The notes beneath the pieces are model-generated. The model searched no databases and was not told the origin of the DNA. It was given only the letters and a program-made list of their open reading frames with translations. The position numbers were made by a program, and so were the translations under genes. From Coprobacter fastidiosus (GTDB taxonomy: Bacteria; Bacteroidota; Bacteroidia; Bacteroidales; Coprobacteraceae), in NCBI RefSeq assembly GCF_030296935.1, contig NZ_AP028032.1:2232001-2296000 (forward strand): 64,000 nt of DNA, read 5' to 3'. Of the stretch, positions 34,363 through 43,274 are shown piece by piece (the first letter of the stretch is position 1; each line of letters begins with the position of its first letter).

Positions 34363-34800
34363 TCAGAACTTTCTTGCCAAAATTTCAGAAGCAATTATCG
34401 CTTTACGGAGCTCATCCGAACCATAAGGTAACAGATCCGAATAATTCGGAATATCATAAACTTCATCCGGAATAACAGTTTCCTTTTTTACGATTTCGGA
34501 AACCTTTTTCGTAACTTCCGGTTGAGAAGGCGATTCTATATTTATAAGCTTTATCTTCTTCTCTTCTTTTTCAGCCTTTACAACAACAGGCCGTACAGGT
34601 ACTTGCTGTTTAGGTTCCGAAGGGAACAGATCCTCCCAAGTTAAAGGTCGATTTACCGGATGTTCGCCCTCTTCTGCCGGAATATATGTCTCATCCTGAT
34701 CTATTTTTTTATGGGCATCAATCTGTTTCTGCGCACTCTTAGTAATCGCTCTGACGATAAATATAAAAATAAGAAGAACGTAAATCCACAAATTCTCCAT
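34363..34800 (-). CDS. Small single-pass membrane protein of unknown function
   Basis: This 145-residue protein opens MENLWIYVLLIFIFIVRAIT, one transmembrane helix at the very N-terminus. A long charged, proline-containing linker rich in Lys and Glu follows (AEKEEKKIKLINIESPSQPE). A short conserved-looking C-terminal helix (DELRKAIIASEILARKF) ends the protein. The ATG at 34800 is favoured because a TACATTTG promoter element covers the upstream part of the longer frame. The gene lies directly ahead of the CoA-transferase in the same direction. I do not recognise a function. Confidence 0.75.
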   Translation of the reverse strand: MENLWIYVLLIFIFIVRAITKSAQKQIDAHKKIDQDETYIPAEEGEHPVNRPLTWEDLFPSEPKQQVPVRPVVVKAEKEEKKIKLINIESPSQPEVTKKVSEIVKKETVIPDEVYDIPNYSDLLPYGSDELRKAIIASEILARKF

Positions 34801-34821
34801 AGCTTTTCGTATTTTTGTTCC

Positions 34822-34829
34822 CAAATGTA
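34822..34829 (-). promoter_or_regulatory. Promoter of the small membrane protein/CoA-transferase unit
   Basis: The minus strand reads TACATTTG, with TTG 18 bases further upstream, close to the Bacteroidetes -33/-7 arrangement. Transcription would begin near 34816, sixteen bases before the ATG at 34800. Confidence 0.6.
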
Positions 34830-35180
34830 CAAAATAAAGCTGATAAACAACAGATGACTTTCAAAATTTATATCAGATCGGTCAGATATAATGATCTGAA
34901 AAGCGGTTATGTAAAGTCGATATGAAACAAATTCATAAATAAAGGCAGGTTAAAAATACTCTATAAGAAATTAAACCGATGGTATATAAAGAATTAAGGG
35001 CAATTTCACAACTGCCCTTAACAGATTTAACCTAAACCTTAACTATGAAAAAATTTCATATATTGTTAGACGCAAAAGTATAAATAAATTTTTAAAAGCA
35101 AGCATTATATATTATTTTTTGTTAGGTTTTTATCTAAAAAAAATACATAATACCATTTCTAACTATAAAAATATATCCAA
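34830..35180. other. 351-base gap with a hairpin-rich region and a possible small RNA
   Basis: On the minus strand a promoter-like pair (TTG, 18 bases, TACTTTTG at 35073-35080) points leftward, with a predicted start near 35067. The transcript would hold a 7-bp hairpin (ATGAAA/TTTCAT around 35045-35061) and then TTAAGGGCA (34994-35002) pairing with TGCCCTTAA (35013-35021), followed by an imperfect U-rich stretch. A transcript of about 80 bases would fit. On the plus strand the same DNA holds a 12-codon frame beginning MKKFHILL, probably chance. No gene in this gap is certain. Confidence 0.35.
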
Positions 35181-36557
35181 ATGAAAGAAAACTCCGAAGC
35201 AGACTTTAAATCTGCGACCGAGCAGACAGCAGAAAAAAAACTCTTTATCGAGACCTATGGTTGTCAAATGAACGTAGCCGACAGCGAAGTTGTAGCTTCT
35301 ATTATGCAAATGGACGGATATGCACTATGCGACTCTATCGAAGACGCCGATGCTATCCTGGTTAATACCTGCTCTATTCGAGATAATGCCGAACAGAAAG
35401 TTTTATCTCGTCTCCAATACTTCAACTCTTTACGCAAAAAGAAAAAGAATCTGGTAATCGGAATACTCGGTTGCATGGCAGAACGGGTAAAGGAAGAATT
35501 ATTGGAGAAACACCATGTCGATTTAGTTGTAGGCCCAGATGCTTATCTTGACCTCCCTAACTTGATCGGAGCTGTAGAACAAGGGGAAAAAGCAATTAAT
35601 GTAGATCTATCGACAACAGAAACTTATAAAAATATAATTCCTAAACGAATCGGAGGAAACCGCATTTCGGGATTTATCTCTATCATGCGAGGGTGCAACA
35701 ATTTCTGCTCTTATTGCATCGTTCCTTACACTCGTGGACGCGAACGCAGCAGAGAACCCGAAAGCATACTTAAAGAATTGAATGACCTAAAAGACAGAGG
35801 ATTCAAAGAAGTAACTTTATTAGGGCAAAATGTCAATTCGTATATATTCAGCCGTCCCAACGGTGAAAAAATAGATTTTCCGGCATTACTCGCCTTAGTT
35901 GCAAAAGAAGCTGGCTCTGGAATACGCATAAGATTCACGACCTCACATCCCAAAGATATGAGCGATGATATTTTATACACGATTGCTGCAAACCCGAATA
36001 TCTGCCACCATATACATTTACCTGTACAATCAGGAAGCAACCGCATTTTAAAATTGATGAATCGTAAATATACCCGGGAATGGTATCTCGACCGAATCGC
36101 CGCTATTCGCCGGATAATTCCCGATTGCGGGATTACGACAGATATGTTCAGCGGATTTCATTCCGAGACGGATGAAGATTTTGCAGAAACCTTATCCTTA
36201 ATGCAAACTGTAGGATTCGACGCTTCTTTCATGTTTAAATACTCGGAACGTCCCGGAACATACGCCTCTAAACATCTGCCGGACAATATTGCAGAAGAGA
36301 TCAAAATAAAACGATTGGAACAAATGATCGATCTACAAAATAAGCTGTCTGCAGAGAGCAATAAACGGGATATAGGCAAAACTTTCGAGGTTTTGGTCGA
36401 AGGATATTCCAAACGTTCGAGAGAAGACTTGTTCGGACGCACCGGACAAAATAAAGTTGTCGTATTCCCGAAACAAAACTACCATATCGGAGATTTCGTG
36501 CAGGTAAAAATCACGGATGCTTCATCGGCAACACTATTGGGAGAAGCGATAAATTAA
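35181..36557 (+). CDS. miaB: tRNA-2-methylthio-N6-isopentenyladenosine(37) synthase
   Basis: MiaB is a radical-SAM methylthiotransferase that modifies A37 of tRNAs reading UNN codons. The UPF0004 domain carries three cluster cysteines: TYGCQMN, VNTCSIRDN and ILGCMAE. The radical SAM motif is MRGCNNFCSYCIVPYTRGRE (CxxxCxxC). The C-terminal ~65 residues form a TRAM RNA-binding domain (FEVLVEGYSKRSREDLFGRT). The 458-residue length is normal. It is alone in its direction and ends at a terminator shared with folK. Confidence 0.96.
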   Translation: MKENSEADFKSATEQTAEKKLFIETYGCQMNVADSEVVASIMQMDGYALCDSIEDADAILVNTCSIRDNAEQKVLSRLQYFNSLRKKKKNLVIGILGCMAERVKEELLEKHHVDLVVGPDAYLDLPNLIGAVEQGEKAINVDLSTTETYKNIIPKRIGGNRISGFISIMRGCNNFCSYCIVPYTRGRERSREPESILKELNDLKDRGFKEVTLLGQNVNSYIFSRPNGEKIDFPALLALVAKEAGSGIRIRFTTSHPKDMSDDILYTIAANPNICHHIHLPVQSGSNRILKLMNRKYTREWYLDRIAAIRRIIPDCGITTDMFSGFHSETDEDFAETLSLMQTVGFDASFMFKYSERPGTYASKHLPDNIAEEIKIKRLEQMIDLQNKLSAESNKRDIGKTFEVLVEGYSKRSREDLFGRTGQNKVVVFPKQNYHIGDFVQVKITDASSATLLGEAIN

Positions 36558-36563
36558 TCTATA

Positions 36564-36606
36564 AAACAGAGGCCATCTCAAAATAAAATAGAGATGGTCT
36601 CTGTTT
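36564..36606. terminator. Bidirectional terminator between miaB and folK
   Basis: AAACAGAGGCCATCTC pairs with GAGATGGTCTCTGTTT over 16 bp (one G-T pair) around an 11-base A/T loop. T-rich DNA follows on the plus strand. The stem overlaps the folK stop codon. Confidence 0.9.
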
Positions 36607-37078
36607 ATTTTGAGACAGACAAAAATTCCTGCCATATATCTTTTATTGTCTTATGTAAGATCGGATGATACAAATCCGGAGCAATCTCTACAAGAGGCTC
36701 AAGGACAAAGCGCCGTTCTTGTAAAAGAGGATGCGGCAGTTCTAATCGGTCGTTTTTTAATATCTCAGTATTAAAAAATAAGAGATCTATATCGATACAG
36801 CGATCCTGATATGATCCATGACTTTTTACCTTACGACCCAAATCTTTTTCTATGGACTGTGTCAAATCCAATACAGAAATAGCATCATGCTCGGTATCGA
36901 CTCTTAAGACAGCATTCAAAAAGGGATATCGGGAAATAAAACCCCAAGGTTCGGTTTCATAAAAAGCGGATAGAGAAATAATTTCCCCTATCCGCTTTTC
37001 TATTTCATCTATCGCACGAGTCAAATAATATTTCCGGTCTCCCAGATTAGACCCCAAAGCGATATAAACAATATTCAT
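36605..37078 (-). CDS. folK: 2-amino-4-hydroxy-6-hydroxymethyldihydropteridine pyrophosphokinase
   Basis: FolK transfers pyrophosphate from ATP to hydroxymethyl-dihydropterin in folate synthesis. The 157-residue protein opens MNIVYIALGSNLGDRKYYL with the GSNLGD signature. YETEPWGF and FLNAVLRVDT follow, and DRCIDIDLLFFNTEILKN is the metal-binding family motif, with LPHPLLQERRFVLEPLVEIA after it. It is 10 bases downstream of queA and is the last gene of the ftsX-to-folK block. Confidence 0.95.
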   Translation of the reverse strand: MNIVYIALGSNLGDRKYYLTRAIDEIEKRIGEIISLSAFYETEPWGFISRYPFLNAVLRVDTEHDAISVLDLTQSIEKDLGRKVKSHGSYQDRCIDIDLLFFNTEILKNDRLELPHPLLQERRFVLEPLVEIAPDLYHPILHKTIKDIWQEFLSVSK

Positions 37079-37088
37079 TCCTTATAGT

Positions 37089-38138
37089 TTAAATGATCAA
37101 CATAGCATCCCCATAGGCACCGAACCGGTAACCTTCTTTCAATGCCTTGTCATACGCATCAAGTACAAGATCATACCCTCCGAATGCAGCTACCATCATC
37201 AACATAGTAGAAAGCGGCATGTGGAAATTGCTGACCAAACTGGTTGCTACCGTAAAATCATAAGGCGGGAAAATGAACTTGTTAGTCCAACCGCTATAAG
37301 GCTTCATGTGACCATCGGTACTTACCGTACTTTCGATAGCTCTCATCACGGACGTTCCCACAGCGCAAACTTGCCGATTTTCGTCTTTTGCCTTATTTAC
37401 AAAAGCAACCAACTCTGGCGTTACCAACATTTGCTCCGAATCCATTTTATGCTTGGTAAGATCTTCTACATCTATTTCACGGAAATTTCCCAAGCCGGAA
37501 TGAAGCGTAAGGAATCCGCTCTCTATTCCTTTTATCTCCATTCGTTTCAACAGCTCTCGGCTAAAATGCAGTCCGGCAGCCGGAGCGACAACAGCGCCTT
37601 CGTTTTTTGCAAAAATATTCTGGTAACGATCTACATCATCCGGTTCGGCAGGACGATTTATGTAGCGGGGAAGCGGGGTTTCTCCCAACTTATAAAGAGC
37701 TTCCTTAAATTCTTCATGAGTACCGTCAAACAAGAAACGCAAAGTACGTCCCCTCGATGTCGTATTATCTATGACCTCGGCAACCATCGAATCGTCTTCA
37801 CCGAAATATAGCTTATTCCCAATGCGGATTTTTCGTGCCGGATCAACCAATACATCCCACAAACGATTTTCCTCATTCAATTCACGCAACAAAAACACTT
37901 CGATCTTCGCACCTGTCTTTTCTTTATTCCCATATAATCTTGCCGGAAAGACTTTTGTATCGTTAAAAACAAAAACATCTTTATCGTCAAAATATTCAAG
38001 TATATCCTTGAATATACGATGTTCTATTTCACCGGTATTACGGTGCACAACCATCAAACGCGATTCGTCTCTGTTTTTTGCCGGGTATTTAGCTATTTGC
38101 TCCTCGGTAAGCTTAAATTTGAATTGCGATAATTTCAT
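37089..38138 (-). CDS. queA: S-adenosylmethionine:tRNA ribosyltransferase-isomerase
   Basis: QueA adds the epoxycyclopentanediol ring to preQ1 at the tRNA wobble base during queuosine synthesis. The 349-residue length is normal. [37 protein letters not shown] and [22 protein letters not shown] sequence ([18 protein letters not shown]) are family blocks, and [18 protein letters not shown] is the conserved C-terminal block. The epoxyqueuosine reductase gene queG begins at the right edge of this window, so two late queuosine steps are encoded here. Confidence 0.96.
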   Translation of the reverse strand: MKLSQFKFKLTEEQIAKYPAKNRDESRLMVVHRNTGEIEHRIFKDILEYFDDKDVFVFNDTKVFPARLYGNKEKTGAKIEVFLLRELNEENRLWDVLVDPARKIRIGNKLYFGEDDSMVAEVIDNTTSRGRTLRFLFDGTHEEFKEALYKLGETPLPRYINRPAEPDDVDRYQNIFAKNEGAVVAPAAGLHFSRELLKRMEIKGIESGFLTLHSGLGNFREIDVEDLTKHKMDSEQMLVTPELVAFVNKAKDENRQVCAVGTSVMRAIESTVSTDGHMKPYSGWTNKFIFPPYDFTVATSLVSNFHMPLSTMLMMVAAFGGYDLVLDAYDKALKEGYRFGAYGDAMLII

Positions 38139-38209
38139 TTGTATATCAATTTTATTTCCAAAAAAGCACTGTCCTATTTTAAGAGGACATCACTTCATGC
38201 CGGAATATT

Positions 38210-38929
38210 CTACTTTATTTCTTCTTTATTATCAACTTCTGTAACAACAGCCTTTTCGACCAATTCATCGATCTGGTCGACTTGCAAACAATCTTCCAAA
38301 CGGACATCTCCTACCCGGGTACGAACCAAACCGATCAAATGAGCCCCACTACCCAACGCCTGTCCGATATCCCGTGCTAAAGCCCGTATATAAGTTCCCT
38401 TACTGCAAACCACTCTGATTTTTATTATATCAGACTGATACTCGAGCAACTCTATCTCATCTATAACAAGCTCTTTCGCTTTCAGTTCGACATCTTCACC
38501 TTTACGTGCAAAATCATAGGCTCTCCGTCCGTCGATCTTACATGCGGAATAAACCGGAGGAACTTGTTGAATAGAACCGACAAACTGCCTTAAAACCGTT
38601 TCTACGCCTTCACGGGTTATATGTTCCGTCGGATAAACCCCATCTATTTCTGTTTCCCGATCAAAAGAGGGTGTTGTTGCTCCTAACTGTAAAGTTGCGA
38701 CATACTCTTTTGTCTGGTACTGAAAACTCTCTATCAACTTCGTCGCTTTCCCGGTGCAAATTATCATTACTCCTGAAGCCAACGGATCAAGAGTTCCGGC
38801 GTGCCCGACTTTTATCTTTTTTATTTTCAACTTCCGCGATATGCGCGTACGCACAATCTTAACCAACTTAAAAGAGGTCCAATACAAAGGCTTATCGAAA
38901 TAGAGAACTTCTCCTTCTAAAAAATTCAT
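38210..38929 (-). CDS. truB: tRNA pseudouridine(55) synthase
   Basis: TruB makes pseudouridine 55 in the T-loop of tRNAs. The N-terminal sequence LYFDKPLYWTSFKLVKIVRT is followed by KVGHAGTLDPLASGVMIICT, which holds the catalytic aspartate in GTLDPLASG. VPPVYSACKIDGRRAYDFAR and VVCSKGTYIRALARDIGQAL complete the family motifs. At 239 residues it lacks the C-terminal PUA extension of E. coli TruB. Its start codon overlaps the uppP stop by one base (TGATG), which suggests coupled translation. Confidence 0.95.
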   Translation of the reverse strand: MNFLEGEVLYFDKPLYWTSFKLVKIVRTRISRKLKIKKIKVGHAGTLDPLASGVMIICTGKATKLIESFQYQTKEYVATLQLGATTPSFDRETEIDGVYPTEHITREGVETVLRQFVGSIQQVPPVYSACKIDGRRAYDFARKGEDVELKAKELVIDEIELLEYQSDIIKIRVVCSKGTYIRALARDIGQALGSGAHLIGLVRTRVGDVRLEDCLQVDQIDELVEKAVVTEVDNKEEIK

Positions 38930-39822
38930 CAGCTTATTTCCAAATTATACCCTAACAACATCAGCACAATGATGATACCTCCTACAATAATACGGTAATA
39001 TCCGAACGCTTTAAATCCGTATTTCGTTACAAAACTGATAAAAAATTTAATCGCCAGTAAAGCCACGATAAACGCTACCACATTACCGACAATCAAAGTC
39101 AATAAATTATCTTGCAATACCTGCATTCCATTTTCAGAAGTCAGTAGTTTCAACAATTTATATGCCGTAGCTGCAAACATGGTAGGAACGGCCAGAAAGA
39201 AAGAAAATTCGGCCGCATTTTTACGAGTCATTTTCTGAGCCATACCTCCGACAATCGTCGCCATCGAACGAGATACTCCCGGAATCATAGCAATACACTG
39301 AAACAGCCCCACATTGAATGCTCTTTTCAGCGTCATTGTCTGATCGGGTGTCGTTTTGTTAAACCACTTATCAACAAACAACATTACAACACCACCGATA
39401 ACCAACATAACGGCGACAACCGTAACGCTTTCGAGCATCTCGTCTATTTTGTCACTGAACAATAATCCGAAAAACGCAGCAGGTATAAAAGCAACCAACA
39501 GCTTCCAGTAAAAATCGTATTTATATAAAAACCGTCTGCCGTATTCCACCCATCGGGCAGATCCAGTTTTTCCGGAAACGGCCTCAGAATCGAATATTTT
39601 ACAAGGATTCAACTTAAAGAACCGTTTCCAATACAACACGACTACCGACAAGATCGCCCCAAACTGTATAATCACGGTAAATGCTTTTACGAAGTCACTA
39701 CTCGGGACACCCAACATATTCTGGGCAATGATCATGTGACCGGTAGAAGAAACCGGAAGAAACTCGGTCAATCCTTCTACAATCGCTATAATAATGGTCT
39801 GAAACCAATTTAATTCTTCCAT
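38929..39822 (-). CDS. uppP: Undecaprenyl-diphosphatase
   Basis: UppP (BacA) dephosphorylates undecaprenyl diphosphate to recycle the lipid carrier for cell wall and polysaccharide synthesis. This 297-residue membrane protein has about eight helices. Both catalytic segments are present: [20 protein letters not shown] and [17 protein letters not shown]. The charged loop around residues 65-100 ([20 protein letters not shown]) is longer than in E. coli BacA and accounts for the extra length. Its order between DUF3098 and truB is a common Bacteroidales arrangement. Confidence 0.95.
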   Translation of the reverse strand: MEELNWFQTIIIAIVEGLTEFLPVSSTGHMIIAQNMLGVPSSDFVKAFTVIIQFGAILSVVVLYWKRFFKLNPCKIFDSEAVSGKTGSARWVEYGRRFLYKYDFYWKLLVAFIPAAFFGLLFSDKIDEMLESVTVVAVMLVIGGVVMLFVDKWFNKTTPDQTMTLKRAFNVGLFQCIAMIPGVSRSMATIVGGMAQKMTRKNAAEFSFFLAVPTMFAATAYKLLKLLTSENGMQVLQDNLLTLIVGNVVAFIVALLAIKFFISFVTKYGFKAFGYYRIIVGGIIIVLMLLGYNLEIS

Positions 39823-39841
39823 ATACTTATCGTACTGCGTT

Positions 39842-40063
39842 TTATTTCGATTTTTTCATGATTGCATAAATCATAAACACAAATCCGGCAAACGCAATAC
39901 CGGGAGCTAATACGATACGTCTGAAACTGAAAATATCCGGATTATAATGTTCCGGTGTAGATCCGGGACCTGCCATCAGAGCAAACCCTAAAATAATCAC
40001 AGCAAAAGCGATACCGATCAAAATCAAGTTCTGTTTTCCTAATGCAAAATCTTTTGTATCCAT
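39842..40063 (-). CDS. DUF3098 family small membrane protein
   Basis: This 73-residue protein has two hydrophobic segments ([20 protein letters not shown] and [18 protein letters not shown]) linked by a short polar stretch containing [15 protein letters not shown]. Size, two-helix layout and position between ftsX and uppP match DUF3098, a Bacteroidetes family of unknown role. Its constant place beside ftsX suggests an envelope or division function; this is inference. Confidence 0.85.
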   Translation of the reverse strand: MDTKDFALGKQNLILIGIAFAVIILGFALMAGPGSTPEHYNPDIFSFRRIVLAPGIAFAGFVFMIYAIMKKSK

Positions 40064-40084
40064 CTATATTTATTTTCTATGGTT

Positions 40085-40966
40085 CTAAACATAATATAAA
40101 TTATCCCGATCCATCCGGATATAACGATTTACAGCAAACCACGCAGAAATCGCAGTAAGTACAACTCCCAATAAAAGGACAATCACAAACACCCAAAAAA
40201 GGGAGCTGATATCGATCAATGTGTACAGATTATCAAATTCGGTCAGCAGATAATAGACACATCCGGAGAGTAAAGCCATTGCTATAAACGCACCTATAAT
40301 TCCGTTTATAATATTGGATATGATGAAAGGTTTGCGAATAAATGCAGGAGTCGCTCCCACCAACTTCATAGTCTGAATAATAAAACGCTTAGAATAAGCG
40401 CCGAGACGTATTGTATTACTGATCAAGGCGAACGATATGAGCATCAGTACGACAGCTAATCCCAAAAGCATAAAACTTATACGACGAATGTTGTCATTTA
40501 CCAGTTGTATCAGATCTTTTTGATAAACTATATCATCGATCGCAACAGTTCCTTTTCTTAATCCTTTCTCGATCCACACCAGACTATCAGGATGAGCATA
40601 ATCCGAACGAAGTTTTACTTCGATAGAGGCTTGCAACGGATTAAAGCCCAATAAATCTTTCGGGTTTTCCCCTAATTCGACCTCCAACTCTTTTAAAGCA
40701 TCTTCTTTCGATATATATTGAGTCGCTCTTACATAAGGAGCTATATCAAGTTTTTTTTGTAACTTTTTCACCTGCGACTCCGTCACATTCTCTTTCAAAA
40801 CAATGGAAAATCCCATGTTTTCTTTTACATACATCGAAAGACGCGTTGCCAATATACCCATAAGAACAACAATTCCCAAGATAAAAAGTACCAAGGAAAT
40901 ACTGATAGTAGAGGTCAGGCGCGCATTAAAGAACGTAATATGTCGTCCGGATTTCGATTCGCTCAT
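40085..40966 (-). CDS. ftsX: Cell division protein FtsX
   Basis: FtsX pairs with the ATPase FtsE to control peptidoglycan hydrolases at the septum. The 293-residue protein has an N-terminal transmembrane helix (SLVLFILGIVVLMGILATRL). An extracytoplasmic domain follows (VTESQVKKLQKKLDIAPYVR, YISKEDALKELEVELGENPK). Three C-terminal helices form the FtsX/MacB permease domain (LMLISFALISNTIRLGAYSK, MKLVGATPAFIRKPF). No ftsE is adjacent; in Bacteroidetes the two are often unlinked. It is the first gene of the block running to folK. Confidence 0.92.
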   Translation of the reverse strand: MSESKSGRHITFFNARLTSTISISLVLFILGIVVLMGILATRLSMYVKENMGFSIVLKENVTESQVKKLQKKLDIAPYVRATQYISKEDALKELEVELGENPKDLLGFNPLQASIEVKLRSDYAHPDSLVWIEKGLRKGTVAIDDIVYQKDLIQLVNDNIRRISFMLLGLAVVLMLISFALISNTIRLGAYSKRFIIQTMKLVGATPAFIRKPFIISNIINGIIGAFIAMALLSGCVYYLLTEFDNLYTLIDISSLFWVFVIVLLLGVVLTAISAWFAVNRYIRMDRDNLYYV

Positions 40967-40985
40967 TACTTTATTCGTAATAATT

Positions 40986-40993
40986 CAAAAATA
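40986..40993 (-). promoter_or_regulatory. -7-like element of the ftsX-folK block
   Basis: The minus strand reads TATTTTTG, matching TAnnTTTG, 20 bases before the ftsX ATG. The 297-base gap to 41263 otherwise holds the terminator of the MFS gene and AT-rich DNA. Confidence 0.45.
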
Positions 40994-41221
40994 CAGCATT
41001 GAAAAGCTCAGGAAAGAAATCTAAAAAATAGAGTGATACAGAAACATCGATAGTCTTAAAAAAATTCAGAAACCGGATAACCGATATGACTTTACCGCTT
41101 GATGATATATTTTTTTTTATTTTCTATCTCTCTTATTCTCAGACTCCCGCAATACTTCAATTATAACTAAAATAACGCAAGTACACTTTTACCCGAAATT
41201 TGAGGCAAAATAACAAATAAT

Positions 41222-41249
41222 AAACGAATTACGGCATTTTAATTCGTTT
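41222..41249 (-). terminator. Hairpin terminator after the MFS transporter gene
   Basis: AAACGAATTA pairs with TAATTCGTTT over 10 bp around an 8-base loop. On the minus strand ATTATTTG follows; on the plus strand a longer T-run follows, so it can act in both directions. Confidence 0.65.
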
Positions 41250-41263
41250 TTTTTAACAAAATA

Positions 41264-42454
41264 TTATCTCAACTTATTTTTCTCAAAATAAGGGCCTGCA
41301 ATATGGCGGAAGAAAAAGAATCCTAACACCACCAATACCAATGCAAACGTATAAGCTGCAGTATAATCCGACATATCGGCAATGCTTCCCCCGATCAAGA
41401 CTCCTAAACCTAACCCCAAGTCCCATGCGGTAAAAAATGTAGAATTTGCAGTACCTCTTTGACTATGAGTAGCTAAATTGATAAAAAGATTCTGAAATGA
41501 AGGACAAATCAAACCGTATCCCATTCCTAAAACAGCAGCAGAAAAATAATATCCCACAGGAGATTTCAGAAAGATAAAAACAGAATAACCGATAACAAGG
41601 AATACAATCCCAACCGTTATCATATTGACGATCAATCCTTTATTCAAATATTTTCCGGTAGTAAGCCGGGAAAATATAAGACCGAAAGCCATAAGCATAA
41701 AATATAATCCTGTTCCCGAGTCTATTCCTACCTCCTCTTTCCCATATATAGCCAGATAAGTAGAAAGGACTCCGTAACTGAACGAGAGAAGGCAAAGAGA
41801 GATCGCTCCGGATACTCCTTTTACCAATAAAAAACGGTCGAGAGAGACATGTTCTTTTTCCGGCTGTATCTCAACGGAACGCTGTTTCAACGGCATTTTT
41901 ATGGTAGTAACCAAAAAGAAACCCAATATACAGGAAAACAAGGATAATAAAAATATCGAATCATAATTGCGGAATGCATCCAATATATATAATGATACGG
42001 TAGGTCCCATTGCCATTGCCAAATTACTGCTTACTCCATAATATCCTATTCCTTCCCCTCGGCGTGAAGACGGCATGACATCGATCGCCACAGTACTGTT
42101 CGAAACAGTCACCATACCGAATGCCAGGCCGTGCATCGCCCTTATTACAGCAAAAAGAAGCAGTGTCCCGGCAAGTAAATATCCGCCGAAAAATAGAGTA
42201 AACACCCCATAACAAATTAACTGTAACGGCTTCCGGGGAAATGTATCGACCATGTATCCTGCAAAAGGACGGACAAAAAGAGCTGTTATCGTATAGGAGG
42301 AAAGTATAACTCCCACAGTCGCTTTATTCGACCCGAATTGTTCCATCAAATACATAGGCAGCACAGGTAACAACAGATAAAAAGCAAAAAACAGAAGAAA
42401 ATTACCCCCGGCAACCGCTAAAAAACTTCGAGTCCACAACTTATCCTTCATCAT
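41264..42454 (-). CDS. Major facilitator superfamily transporter
   Basis: This 396-residue protein has 12 predicted transmembrane helices. The DHA-type loop motif is visible as VRPFAGYMVDTFPRKPLQLI between helices 2 and 3, and the start FLAVAGGNFLLFFAFYLLLP is typical of drug/sugar exporters (YfcJ/YhhS-like). VVGVSSNLAMAMGPTVS-like sequence (YYGVSSNLAMAMGPTVSLY) resembles motif C of antiporters, suggesting efflux. The substrate is unknown. A 20-base perfect palindrome sits just downstream of its promoter element, so a repressor may control it; no regulator gene is adjacent. Confidence 0.85.
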   Translation of the reverse strand: MMKDKLWTRSFLAVAGGNFLLFFAFYLLLPVLPMYLMEQFGSNKATVGVILSSYTITALFVRPFAGYMVDTFPRKPLQLICYGVFTLFFGGYLLAGTLLLFAVIRAMHGLAFGMVTVSNSTVAIDVMPSSRRGEGIGYYGVSSNLAMAMGPTVSLYILDAFRNYDSIFLLSLFSCILGFFLVTTIKMPLKQRSVEIQPEKEHVSLDRFLLVKGVSGAISLCLLSFSYGVLSTYLAIYGKEEVGIDSGTGLYFMLMAFGLIFSRLTTGKYLNKGLIVNMITVGIVFLVIGYSVFIFLKSPVGYYFSAAVLGMGYGLICPSFQNLFINLATHSQRGTANSTFFTAWDLGLGLGVLIGGSIADMSDYTAAYTFALVLVVLGFFFFRHIAGPYFEKNKLR

Positions 42455-42512
42455 AACACTTTCGATTTAGCACAATAATTTTCCGCATCTTGTGTCAAAA
42501 GTCATCTCAACG

Positions 42513-42532
42513 GAAAAATTCATGAATTTTTC
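42513..42532 (-). promoter_or_regulatory. Palindromic operator candidate of the MFS gene
   Basis: GAAAAATTCATGAATTTTTC is a perfect 20-base palindrome. It starts 5 bases downstream of the -7-like element at 42537-42544 and covers the predicted transcription start. This is where a dimeric repressor would block initiation. It could also form an mRNA 5' hairpin. Confidence 0.45.
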
Positions 42533-42536
42533 GATG

Positions 42537-42544
42537 CAAAGGTA
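42537..42544 (-). promoter_or_regulatory. -7-like element of the MFS gene
   Basis: The minus strand reads TACCTTTG, matching TAnnTTTG. The leader to the ATG at 42454 is about 77 bases. Confidence 0.5.
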
Positions 42545-42642
42545 ATAGTTTTCAAACAAAAATATTCAGCCGTCTCTTTGACTGTTTAAATTCTCCGATA
42601 AAGAAATTCGGTCAAGGTCTTCTTTACATTTTGTTTCGACAG

Positions 42643-43272
42643 TTATATCCGATCATAAAGCACAAGTTGAGACTCAGGTCCCATATTAAACAGCAAATCG
42701 AGAATGCTGGCATCGGGTATAAAACCCAACTTCGATGAAAAGACCTGATAATACGGTTGCAGATGAAATCTTTTATCAATCTCTTTTTTAGGATGTATCA
42801 CATCTCTGAAATCATCTGTTTCGCTTCCTGTATAATCAACATATTCATCGCTATAAACAACATTGGGCGTTATTTCTAACAATCTGCATATTGTTTCCCG
42901 CAAAGACTCGTTCAAGTCGAATAGGAATGTCCCGGATAATTTTTTTTCAAAAAATGGAATAATATCATCTTGATAATACTCAAAAAAAGGAGAAGAACCG
43001 TATGCCGAAACAATAGCATTCCAATGCATGTGTTGCCAATTATCATGGTCGGAAATGCGAATATCCCGAGTAAGACACTTCGCCGTATCGGGCTTGATCA
43101 CCGGAACAGAAAGAGGAATCAACCCGTTTGCACTAATTATATTACATCGGTTACGATAAGTTTGCTTTACATAATTACAGCATTTCTCCACAATTATATG
43201 ATCTCGGTTACACAATGTTTTATAATAAGAAACCGGAGCTAAATAAGCTGTAGAAAGACAAGCTGAAGTCAT
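42643..43272 (-). CDS. WbqC family protein
   Basis: This 209-residue protein starts at the ATG at 43272, two bases before the upstream signal peptidase paralogue ends. The N-terminal STAYLAPVSYYKTLCNRDHI and KQTYRNRCNIISANGLIPLS and VPVIKP resemble the WbqC pattern. HMHWNAIVSAYGSSPFFEYY and FHLQPYYQVFSSKLGFIPDA with SILDLLFNMGPES also fit. WbqC-like proteins occur in O-antigen clusters and widely in Bacteroidetes; their chemistry is not established to my knowledge. Its tight linkage to the dapB-lepB genes is recurrent in Bacteroidales but unexplained. Confidence 0.85.
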   Translation of the reverse strand: MTSACLSTAYLAPVSYYKTLCNRDHIIVEKCCNYVKQTYRNRCNIISANGLIPLSVPVIKPDTAKCLTRDIRISDHDNWQHMHWNAIVSAYGSSPFFEYYQDDIIPFFEKKLSGTFLFDLNESLRETICRLLEITPNVVYSDEYVDYTGSETDDFRDVIHPKKEIDKRFHLQPYYQVFSSKLGFIPDASILDLLFNMGPESQLVLYDRI

Positions 43273-43274
43273 AA

